Positions 18,491 through 24,672 of a DNA stretch of 41,743 bases are shown here, one piece after another. The stretch's first letter is position 1, and every line of letters starts with the position of its first letter. The notes beneath the pieces were generated by a model. It saw only the letters and a program-made list of their open reading frames with translations. It made no database searches and had not been told where the DNA came from. A program made the position numbers and the translations under genes. Where the stretch lies: the NCBI GenBank assembly GCA_949293295.1, contig CASFCG010000008.1, positions 1 through 41,743 of the forward strand. The letters run 5' to 3'. Origin of the DNA: an uncultured Cetobacterium sp. (lineage in GTDB: Bacteria > Fusobacteriota > Fusobacteriia > Fusobacteriales > Fusobacteriaceae).

Positions 18491-19659
18491 TGATTATCAA
18501 CCCCTTCTTTAAATAACTTCTCACAGTGTTTAATTGTTTTCCCCATATCTATGGAATAGATATGATCCCAGCCTATCCACATCATAGGTTTTTCATCTGA
18601 TATATTACTGACCTCTGGATTTGTACTTGGAAAGAGTCCTTGATGAGAAAGAATCTCTCCTATCTCCTTTCCGCTCATAAATTCAGCTATTTTTTTCAGT
18701 TTATCAGCCTTATCAGCCTTTGTTAACATAAATATAGGAGAGATAATTGCTCCATCTTCAGGCCAGATTGGCATCATAGGAGAGTTTTCCCTTATCATTT
18801 TTGAGAAAAAGAAAGGCATAACTGTGATGGTTGGACCATTGGAACCAACCATTTCAGCTGGGTGCATATTAGACATTAGATTTCTTCCTAGAGCTTTGAC
18901 ACCGTTCTCTCCATAAAGTTTATAAATATTGACAAGTATAGCATTAAAAAGGTCAAAATCAGCTACAGGTAAAGATATCGAGGCTTTAAATTCTGGTTTT
19001 AGAATATCTGCCCAGCTTTTAGGGGAGATTCTATCTCCTAAAAGGTTTTTATTAACCATGAAAATAGCAGGAACAGCACCGATTATTGAGTATTCGCCAT
19101 AGGGGTCTTTTAAAGATTGTAATGCTGAGTTATAATTTTCTACTCCAGAAATATCTTTAAAAACTTTCCTTTCTTTAAATTTGCCCATTAAATCTTTTTC
19201 AAAAAATAGGTCAAAACCAGCAGAAATAAAGATATCAGCTAAATTTTCAATTTTATCTGTTTTTATTACATTCTCTTTTATCCAGCCAAGTCCAGCAGAC
19301 GCCGCTTTAAGTTGATATGAAAGATTTAAGTCAGGATTATTGTTTAAAAACTCTTCAAATTTTTTAAGAAGCGGAATCCTAACAGGACAAGGTAACAGCC
19401 CCATCAGAGATAGTTCGCCATTTGATTTTGATATTTCACTGTTTTTCATCTTTGAGTTGATACTTTCTGTTAAAAGAGCGATAAAAGAGTTTAAATCCAT
19501 TTTTTTCAGTCTCATAGCCTCTTCCAATGTGATAGTTGATAGTTTTTCTAGTACTTCAGCTTTTTCAACTCCTTTAAAACCATTGTTTCGAAAAATTTCT
19601 ATTGTTTCGGGATATTTTACTAAGATATCTTTTATATTCATAGTACCATTAATTTTCAT
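18487..19659 (-). CDS. DUF1858 / solute-binding-like fusion protein, no signal peptide
   Basis: A 390-residue protein in two parts. Residues 1-60 (MNIKDILVKYPETIEIFRNNGF) match the DUF1858 type of small helical domain often found in anaerobe redox proteins. Residues about 83-390 resemble a periplasmic ABC solute-binding protein: LLPCPVRIPLLKKFEEF, AVPAIFMVNKNLLG, SWADILKPEFKASISLP and a hinge-like two-lobe layout. There is no signal peptide or lipobox, even with the in-frame ATG at 19734, so the protein should stay in the cytosol, which is odd for this fold. C91 and W-rich MMWIGWDHIY near the end stand out. Start: ATG at 19659, five bases after AGGAGG. First gene of the cassette; its TGA overlaps the GTPase ATG. 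Likely binds a metal or cofactor fragment inside the cell; this is inference. Confidence 0.78.
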   Translation of the reverse strand: MKINGTMNIKDILVKYPETIEIFRNNGFKGVEKAEVLEKLSTITLEEAMRLKKMDLNSFIALLTESINSKMKNSEISKSNGELSLMGLLPCPVRIPLLKKFEEFLNNNPDLNLSYQLKAASAGLGWIKENVIKTDKIENLADIFISAGFDLFFEKDLMGKFKERKVFKDISGVENYNSALQSLKDPYGEYSIIGAVPAIFMVNKNLLGDRISPKSWADILKPEFKASISLPVADFDLFNAILVNIYKLYGENGVKALGRNLMSNMHPAEMVGSNGPTITVMPFFFSKMIRENSPMMPIWPEDGAIISPIFMLTKADKADKLKKIAEFMSGKEIGEILSHQGLFPSTNPEVSNISDEKPMMWIGWDHIYSIDMGKTIKHCEKLFKEGVDNQ

Positions 19660-19698
19660 ATTTTCCTCCTTAACTTTCATCTTTATTCTTTCAATGTA

Positions 19699-19740
19699 AT
19701 TATACTCTATTTTTTTGAAAAAAAAAGTAACCAATGTTAC
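19699..19740 (-). promoter_or_regulatory. Promoter and palindromic operator of the DUF1858/GTPase/ABC cassette
   Basis: On the minus strand a perfect TATAAT -10 lies at 19704-19699. No good -35 exists at 16-18 bases; that position is covered by a T-tract and a perfect palindrome GTAAC-CAAT-GTTAC (19727-19740). A weak -35 with an overlapping palindrome suggests control by a dimeric regulator. The regulator is not identified. Confidence 0.5.
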
Positions 19741-19794
19741 AAAAAAATAAATGCTAATTAAAATTTAATCTGGTGTGTAAGAACTTCCTGTGCC

Positions 19795-20186
19795 TTGTGA
19801 TGTATAATTTATAATTTTATGATAAACTAGTGAATATGTTCCCTATAAATATTTGCAGTACAGTAAAGTATGAAGTAAAAATTATATAAGGCATTGGAGG
19901 GATACTAGTAAATTAATTGTTTCTTAAAAAGTTCTAACGTTAAGTAGTTAATATTCTATTTCAGATTATTTTTTAGAAAAACATAGTATTTATTTTAAAA
20001 CATTGATTAAGAAGAAAAAAATTTTTTATTTTAAAACTTTTTTTATATATAATGCGTCAAATAGATTGAAGTTGAGTAGAAAGTTATAAATTATTTTTGA
20101 TAAGTCTTAGAAATAATTCATGAAATTTTATTTAATCCCCCCCTATAATTTTAGTTCCCTCTTTTCACAAAGAGGGAATTTTTTTA
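19795..20186 (+). ncRNA. Possible small RNA(s) in a gene-free region
   Basis: The 19741-20199 stretch carries no convincing coding frame yet ends in a perfect plus-strand terminator with no upstream plus-strand gene. Two possible promoters precede it: TTGTGA-17-TATGAT (19795-19823), giving an RNA of about 355 bases, and a TATAAT at 20048-20053 with a poor -35, giving about 125 bases. Just before the terminator hairpin is a seven-C tract (20137-20143), striking in such AT-rich DNA and typical of an unpaired seed that targets G-rich ribosome sites. No tmRNA, RNase P, SRP or 6S signature is seen. This is a hypothesis from the layout, not a recognised family. Confidence 0.35.
20155..20185 (+). 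terminator. Strong orphan terminator on the plus strand
   Basis: TTCCCTCTTT (20155-20164) pairs perfectly with AAAGAGGGAA (20169-20178) around a TCAC loop and is followed by seven T. The minus strand has no T-run after the stem, so it does not serve the minus-strand gene at 20200. Confidence 0.85.
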
Positions 20187-20199
20187 TGAGATAATCTAA

Positions 20200-20610
20200 C
20201 TAAAAGAAGAAAGTTTTTGGGGGATTTCCTGAAAAATCAAATATACTAGCTTCTATATTTTCAAGATAAAATATTTCAAAATTAGGATTAAAAGCTGTTT
20301 GATAGATTGATTTCACTAGAGAGTTACCCTCTATAATTGCTGTTTTGATTTCTAAATTATCATCAAAAACAACTTTACCTTTAATCCGAATCCAAGTTGA
20401 AAACTCTTTATTACAAGAGCATAGCTCAACATACGGATTGTTTGTTAACTCTCCATAAACCTCCTTTTGATTTGAAGTACAAAAGAATAGTTTTCCATTT
20501 TTCTCTAACATAAATTGAAATGGACGAACTTTGGGTTTATTATCCATTCCGATGGTAGCGAAAAATTGTACAGGATTTTCAGTCAAAAAATTTAAAATCT
20601 CTTTACTCAT
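20200..20610 (-). CDS. Pyridoxamine 5'-phosphate oxidase family (FMN-binding split-barrel) protein
   Basis: A 136-residue small flavin-binding split barrel. FLTENPVQFFATIGMDNKPKVRPFQFM, GKLFFCTSNQKEVYGELTNNPYVELC and WIRIKGKVVF are the three conserved strands that hold FMN in this family. Members bind FMN, haem or F420 and act as reductases or sensors; the true pyridoxamine oxidase is longer, so pyridoxal synthesis is unlikely. The ATG has AGGAGG seven bases upstream. The gene is divergent from an HxlR regulator, a common pairing that suggests it is induced by a reactive compound sensed by that regulator. Confidence 0.86.
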   Translation of the reverse strand: MSKEILNFLTENPVQFFATIGMDNKPKVRPFQFMLEKNGKLFFCTSNQKEVYGELTNNPYVELCSCNKEFSTWIRIKGKVVFDDNLEIKTAIIEGNSLVKSIYQTAFNPNFEIFYLENIEASIFDFSGNPPKTFFF

Positions 20611-20699
20611 AAAATACCTCCTGAAACTTGTAATTTTATCTTAGTGATTATATAATATTGCAATGGAAGTTATTTGTAAAGTAAGCACTTTATAGATAC

Positions 20700-20721
20700 A
20701 TAGTTACCTAAAAGATACTAT
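20700..20721 (+). promoter_or_regulatory. Candidate HxlR operator in the divergent promoter region
   Basis: ATAGT...ACTAT (20700-20704 and 20717-20721) is an inverted pair 22 bases long, with AGATAC repeated at 20694-20699 and 20713-20718. It lies 17 bases before the regulator start and about 90 bases from the divergent gene. A TATAAT on each strand is present near 20647-20656. Autoregulation is inferred from family habit. Confidence 0.35.
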
Positions 20722-20737
20722 TAAAAAGGGAGAGGGA

Positions 20738-21082
20738 ATGGAGAAAAGAGAATTGGCAGATTGTCCTGTCGAGATAACCTTAAAACTTATTGGAAATAAA
20801 TGGAAAATACTGATTTTAAGAGAGTTAATGGATGGAACGAAAAGATTTGGTGAATTAAAAAAATCAATTGGGAAGATTACACAAAAAATTCTAACTCAAA
20901 ATTTAAGAGAGATGGAACATGACCTTTTGTTGGAGAGAAAAGTTTTTGCAGAGATTCCACCGAGGGTAGAATATACTCTTACAGAGACTGGGTATAGTTT
21001 AGAGTTAGTTCTAAACTCACTATTTTTGTGGGGAGAGGAGTATAGAGAAAGAATAAAATTTGAGAAAGATAAAGGAGAATAA
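20738..21082 (+). CDS. HxlR-family transcriptional regulator
   Basis: A 114-residue winged-helix regulator. CPVEITLKLIGNKWKILILRELMDGTKRFGELKKSIGKITQKILTQ is the hallmark HxlR helix-turn-helix, preceded by the conserved Cys9 (ADCPVE) that in several members senses reactive electrophiles, oxidants or disulfide stress. The wing is RVEYTLTETGYSL. The start ATG at 20738 follows a GGGAGAGGG ribosome site. It probably controls the divergent flavin-binding protein gene, and perhaps itself. The chemical signal cannot be read from the sequence. Confidence 0.92.
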   Translation: MEKRELADCPVEITLKLIGNKWKILILRELMDGTKRFGELKKSIGKITQKILTQNLREMEHDLLLERKVFAEIPPRVEYTLTETGYSLELVLNSLFLWGEEYRERIKFEKDKGE

Positions 21083-21101
21083 GTTTGATAGAGAGATAGT
21101 A

Positions 21102-21130
21102 TTGTTTTTTAAACGATAAAATGATATAAT
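21102..21130 (+). promoter_or_regulatory. Promoter of the cob/DNA-repair operon
   Basis: TTGTTT (21102-21107), a 17-base spacer and a perfect TATAAT (21125-21130) with extended TGA. The leader to cobU is about 90 bases, too short for a cobalamin riboswitch, and shows no B12-box. Confidence 0.65.
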
Positions 21131-21225
21131 CTAGGACAAGGCTTATAATAATTATTTTATATCTATATTAGATAGAGTATAAGTGGTGAGGGAGTAAAAG
21201 AGGTTAGGCGGAAAAGGTGAAGACT

Positions 21226-21786
21226 ATGGGAAAAGTCATATATATAACTGGTGGAGCTGGAAGTGGAAAAAGTGAGTTTGCTGAGAGATTATTGTCTGAT
21301 TCAAAGAAAAAAATATATATCGCTACTTCGGTTATATTTGATGATGAGATAAGAGAAAAGGTTTCAGAACACCAAAAGAGAAGAGATGGCGAGTGGATAT
21401 TGATTGAGAGATATAAAGATATAGTTTTGGAACTTGAAAAATATAAGAGACAGGGATTTAAGATTTTATTGGAGTGTTTGACAAATTTAGTGAGCAACTA
21501 TATGCTTTTTGAGAGTAGCTTTGATTGGGAAAAAAAAGTATCTAAGACGGAATTAAAAAGCTTGGAGAGTACTATAATTTATCAGATTGAGGGATTAATT
21601 CAATTTGTGAGGGAAAATGGTTTTGAGTTGGTTATTGTATCTAATGAGATTGGAATGGGATTAGTTCCTACATATCCATTAGGAAGATATTTTAGAGATA
21701 TATCTGGAAAAATAAATCAGTATATTGCTTCTAGAGCAGATGAGGCATATTTGATAGTTTCTGGATTAGATTTAAGATTAAAATAA
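21226..21786 (+). CDS. cobU: Adenosylcobinamide kinase / adenosylcobinamide-phosphate guanylyltransferase
   Basis: A 186-residue bifunctional enzyme that phosphorylates adenosylcobinamide and then attaches GMP, making adenosylcobinamide-GDP for the cobalamin nucleotide loop. The P-loop is G9-G-A-G-S-G-K-S16. H49 (SEHQKRRDGEW) matches the guanylylated histidine position. LECLTNLVSNY and VSNEIGMGLVPTYPLGRYFRD are diagnostic of CobU. Start: ATG at 21226 with AGGTGA upstream; a GTG at 21217 overlaps that ribosome site. First gene of the cob operon, followed by cobS after 24 bases. Confidence 0.96.
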   Translation: MGKVIYITGGAGSGKSEFAERLLSDSKKKIYIATSVIFDDEIREKVSEHQKRRDGEWILIERYKDIVLELEKYKRQGFKILLECLTNLVSNYMLFESSFDWEKKVSKTELKSLESTIIYQIEGLIQFVRENGFELVIVSNEIGMGLVPTYPLGRYFRDISGKINQYIASRADEAYLIVSGLDLRLK

Positions 21787-21810
21787 TGAGATGTTAAAGA
21801 GGAGAGAGTT

Positions 21811-22590
21811 ATGAAGGAGTTAAAAAGCCTTTATTTATTATTAGGATTTATGACGAGATTACCGCTACCGAAATTAAAACAGTTTGATTCAAATCTTTTA
21901 GGAAGAGGGATGAAGTGGTTCCCAGTTGTTGGAGCTACAATAGGTGTAATAAATTATGTAGTACTTAAGTGTTTGGAGATGTTAAAATTTTCAACATTGA
22001 TGTTAGCTATATCTGCTGTGATTCTAAATGTAATTTTGACTGGAGCTTTGCATTTGGATGGATTAGCAGATACTTTTGATGGAATTTTTAGTTATAGAAG
22101 TAAACAAAAGATGTTAGAAATAATGAAAGATTCGAGAGTCGGAACTAATGGAGCGATAGCTTTGATACTTTATTTTATTATAAAAATAGCTCTTATAAGT
22201 GAAATATCCATCAAATATAAGATGGATATATCAGATTTAATGCTTGTTCTTCCAATTATTGAAAGAGTGAGTGGGGTGTTTAATTGTTTTCTAGAGCCAT
22301 ATGCAAGACCGGTGGGATTAGGAAAAACTTTTGTTGACAATACAAAATGGAAATCTTTTGTATTTTCGTATATTATTTCGATAATACTATTGTTCTTCAT
22401 TTCACGGTTGCGTATAGTTGGTTTTAGGTCTATTTTCTTCATAGAAAATATGGTGGTTTTCTTTGGAGCATATTTTGGAAAGTTAGTTACAAAGAAGATA
22501 GGAGGAATAACAGGAGATACTTTGGGAGCAGTCTTAGAGCTTTCATCTGTTTTTGCTCTGTTTTTGATATATGTTTTATATAGCATGTAG
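21811..22590 (+). CDS. cobS: Adenosylcobinamide-GDP ribazoletransferase (cobalamin synthase)
   Basis: A 259-residue polytopic membrane enzyme that joins adenosylcobinamide-GDP to alpha-ribazole (phosphate), the last joining step of cobalamin synthesis. LLGFMTRLPLPKLKQFDSNLLGRGMKWFPVVGATIG and the metal-binding LHLDGLADTFDGIFS are conserved, as is MKDSRVGTNGAIALIL. Several hydrophobic helices follow to the C-terminus, with GGITGDTLGA. The ATG is preceded by AGGAGAG. It acts after CobU and CobT, both in this operon. Confidence 0.96.
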   Translation: MKELKSLYLLLGFMTRLPLPKLKQFDSNLLGRGMKWFPVVGATIGVINYVVLKCLEMLKFSTLMLAISAVILNVILTGALHLDGLADTFDGIFSYRSKQKMLEIMKDSRVGTNGAIALILYFIIKIALISEISIKYKMDISDLMLVLPIIERVSGVFNCFLEPYARPVGLGKTFVDNTKWKSFVFSYIISIILLFFISRLRIVGFRSIFFIENMVVFFGAYFGKLVTKKIGGITGDTLGAVLELSSVFALFLIYVLYSM

Positions 22591-22611
22591 TTATAAAGAC
22601 GGAGATTTTTT

Positions 22612-22882
22612 GTGAGATATGGAGAGTTTGAGCTGAATAATATAATAAGGAAGTTTATTTTTGAAGATTAGACTCAGATTTAATCGAAGTGGGAATAATA
22701 TGAGCAGAAAAGAGTCATAGAGTTTGTCGAAAGAATAAAACAAGTGTATATGGTGGTTACTCATCGGGGAGTGATAGGTGCGATATTAAGTTTTTATCTT
22801 TCAGGCATTTAAACTCTTATTGAGAATTTAATGTAAAAACGGTGGAATAGTGATGATTGAATTTATAAATTCCCAATATTGA
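22612..22882 (+). pseudogene. cobC: Decayed cobC (alpha-ribazole phosphatase, histidine phosphatase family)
   Basis: Between cobS and cobT three stretches match a histidine phosphatase but no intact frame exists. FVRYGEFELN (from 22612) corresponds to the N-terminal LVRHGETELN, with the catalytic His turned to Tyr. KRVIEFVERIKQVYMVVTHRGVIGAILSFYLSG (22699-22809) carries the second catalytic His region THGGVIRAIL. NGGIVMIEF (22838-22864) is the usual C-terminal strand, in another frame. In-frame stops lie at 22669, 22681 and 22696, with another at 22810, and the middle third is missing (about 270 bases remain of about 600). The position in a cob operon supports cobC. Without it, dephosphorylation of cobalamin-phosphate or alpha-ribazole-phosphate would need another phosphatase. 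Confidence 0.8.
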
Positions 22883-22909
22883 AAGGATTAAACATAGGAG
22901 AGTAACCTT

Positions 22910-23959
22910 ATGAAGAGATTAGAGGAGATTCTAAGAGATATAGAAGCTGTTGATGAAGTAGCCAAGAGACAATGCGAAGAGATATTGAATTCTAAAATGA
23001 AGCCAAAAGGGAGTTTAGGTGTTTTAGAAAAATTGGCAATCAAAGTTGCAGGAATAAAGAGAATGCCATTAAATGAATTGAAAGATGGTTTACATATAGT
23101 TGTTGCTGGTGATAATGGAGTGGTAGAAGAGGAAATCTCTCCGTGTCCGATGGAGTATACAAGAATAGTATCAGAGGAGATATTGAGTTCGCTGGCTGGT
23201 ATAGGTGTTCTTTGTAAGAGCTTAAATATCCCCTTGAAGCTTATAGATGTTGGAATAGATGGAGATATAAAAAGAGAGTATGAAAATTTGGAGCGAAAAA
23301 AGATTGCCTATGGAACAAAAAATTTTTTGAAAGAACCAGCTTTGACAGAAGAGCAAGTTTTAAAAGCGATTATGTTGGGAATTGATGTAGTTTTAGAGAA
23401 TGATAGATTTGACTTCTTTTCAATTGGAGAGATGGGAATTGGAAATACAACGACGAGCTCGGCGATTTTGTATGCTTTGACAAGGAAAAGTATAGATTTA
23501 GTTGTAGGTTACGGAAGTGGCATCAATGATGAGGGATTAAAAAGAAAAAAACAAGTTGTAAAAGAGGTTTGCGAGAAATATAATCTTTTTGACAAAAAGC
23601 CGATTGAAGTTTTAAGAGTTATAGGTGGGTTTGATATTGCTACTATGGTCGGAATTTGTATAGGAGCATCATTGTGTAAAAAAATAGTTTTGTTGGATGG
23701 ATTCATATCGGTGGTTGCGGCATTGGTAGCGGTGAGAATAGAACCTAAGATAAAGGATTATCTGATTGCCACTCATATGAGTGAGGAGAAAGGAATGAGA
23801 GTAGCACTAGATGAGTTGGGATATGAACCATTTCTGAATTTAAAGATGAGATTGGGAGAAGGAACAGGAGCAGTGCTAGCCTATCCAATATTGAAATCAG
23901 CTGTTGAGATACCTAAAGCCATGAAAACTAAAGAGGAGATATACGCTCTATTCAAGTAA
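22910..23959 (+). CDS. cobT: Nicotinate-nucleotide--dimethylbenzimidazole phosphoribosyltransferase
   Basis: A 349-residue enzyme that activates the lower-ligand base (such as dimethylbenzimidazole) with nicotinate mononucleotide to alpha-ribazole phosphate. KMKPKGSLGVLEKLA, VAGDNGVVEEEISPCP, GEMGIGNTTTSSAI and the catalytic glutamate E317 in GEGTGA are present. The usual GDHGV reads GDNGV here. The ATG follows AGGAGAGTAACC. It follows the cobC relic in the operon and is directly followed by radC, whose start lies 16 bases after its stop. Confidence 0.96.
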   Translation: MKRLEEILRDIEAVDEVAKRQCEEILNSKMKPKGSLGVLEKLAIKVAGIKRMPLNELKDGLHIVVAGDNGVVEEEISPCPMEYTRIVSEEILSSLAGIGVLCKSLNIPLKLIDVGIDGDIKREYENLERKKIAYGTKNFLKEPALTEEQVLKAIMLGIDVVLENDRFDFFSIGEMGIGNTTTSSAILYALTRKSIDLVVGYGSGINDEGLKRKKQVVKEVCEKYNLFDKKPIEVLRVIGGFDIATMVGICIGASLCKKIVLLDGFISVVAALVAVRIEPKIKDYLIATHMSEEKGMRVALDELGYEPFLNLKMRLGEGTGAVLAYPILKSAVEIPKAMKTKEEIYALFK

Positions 23960-23975
23960 CATGGGAGGTGTGAAA

Positions 23976-24662
23976 TTGGATAAAAAACAGATGCAGGGGC
24001 ATAGGAAGAGATTACGAGAAAGATACTTAAAAGTAGGATATAAAGGTTTTGAAGATTATGAAATATTAGAGCTTTTGTTGACCTATTCGATAAAAGTAAA
24101 AGATTGTAAAAAGATAGCAAAAGATATTTTACAGAGATTTAAAAAGTTGGAGAAAGTCTTTACAATTCCAACCACTCAACTTATAGAAATAGAGGGAGTT
24201 GGGATTGAGACAGCGCTCTATTTAAAATTGATAGGGGATATATTAAAAAATATATCCTTTAAAAATTTAAAAGATGTAGATGTTACCACTTTGAAAGGAA
24301 AATCGGATTTAATAGAATATCTAAAAAATGATATGGGAGAATTAAAGAGCGAAGAGTTTAAAGTTATATATTTGAACAGTAATAATAATATCGTTGCGGA
24401 GGAGATTTTATTTAAAGGGACGATAGACAGGAGTGTTATTTATCCGAGAAAGATAATTGAAAGAGCTATTGAGAATAGAGCGAGAGCATTGGTTTTTGTA
24501 CATAATCATCCGAGTGGAAATTTAAAGCCCTCTCGGAAAGATATAGAGATAACTATTGAGATGCAAGATATCTTGAAGAAAATGGATATAGAGCTAATTG
24601 ACCATATTATTGTGAGTGAATTTGATTATTATAGTTTTTATGAAAACGAAATAATAGAATAA
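23976..24662 (+). CDS. radC: RadC family JAB/MPN metalloprotein
   Basis: A 228-residue protein with an N-terminal helix-hairpin-helix-like part (GHRKRLRERY, FEDYEILELLLTYSI, IEGVGIETALYLKLIGDI) and a C-terminal JAB1/MPN domain. VFVHNHPSGNLKPSRKDIEIT holds the metal-binding H-x-H...D signature, and HIIVSEFDYYSFYENEII ends it. RadC was long annotated as DNA repair; its molecular activity is still unsettled in the literature I know. Start: I prefer the TTG at 23976, seven bases after GGAGG; an ATG at 23961 and a GTG at 23970 overlap the ribosome site itself. It is cotranscribed with cob genes and uvrA. Confidence 0.93.
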   Translation: MDKKQMQGHRKRLRERYLKVGYKGFEDYEILELLLTYSIKVKDCKKIAKDILQRFKKLEKVFTIPTTQLIEIEGVGIETALYLKLIGDILKNISFKNLKDVDVTTLKGKSDLIEYLKNDMGELKSEEFKVIYLNSNNNIVAEEILFKGTIDRSVIYPRKIIERAIENRARALVFVHNHPSGNLKPSRKDIEITIEMQDILKKMDIELIDHIIVSEFDYYSFYENEIIE

Positions 24663-24672
24663 GAGGTAAGAA

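Noticed and set aside
19795-20186. tmRNA, RNase P RNA or 6S RNA in the gene-free region
   Set aside because: The length could fit, but none of the conserved family sequences is present and the region is too AT-rich and unstructured.
21131-21225. Cobalamin riboswitch before cobU
   Set aside because: The leader is only about 90 bases and has no B12-box-like sequence; a cobalamin riboswitch normally needs about 200 bases.
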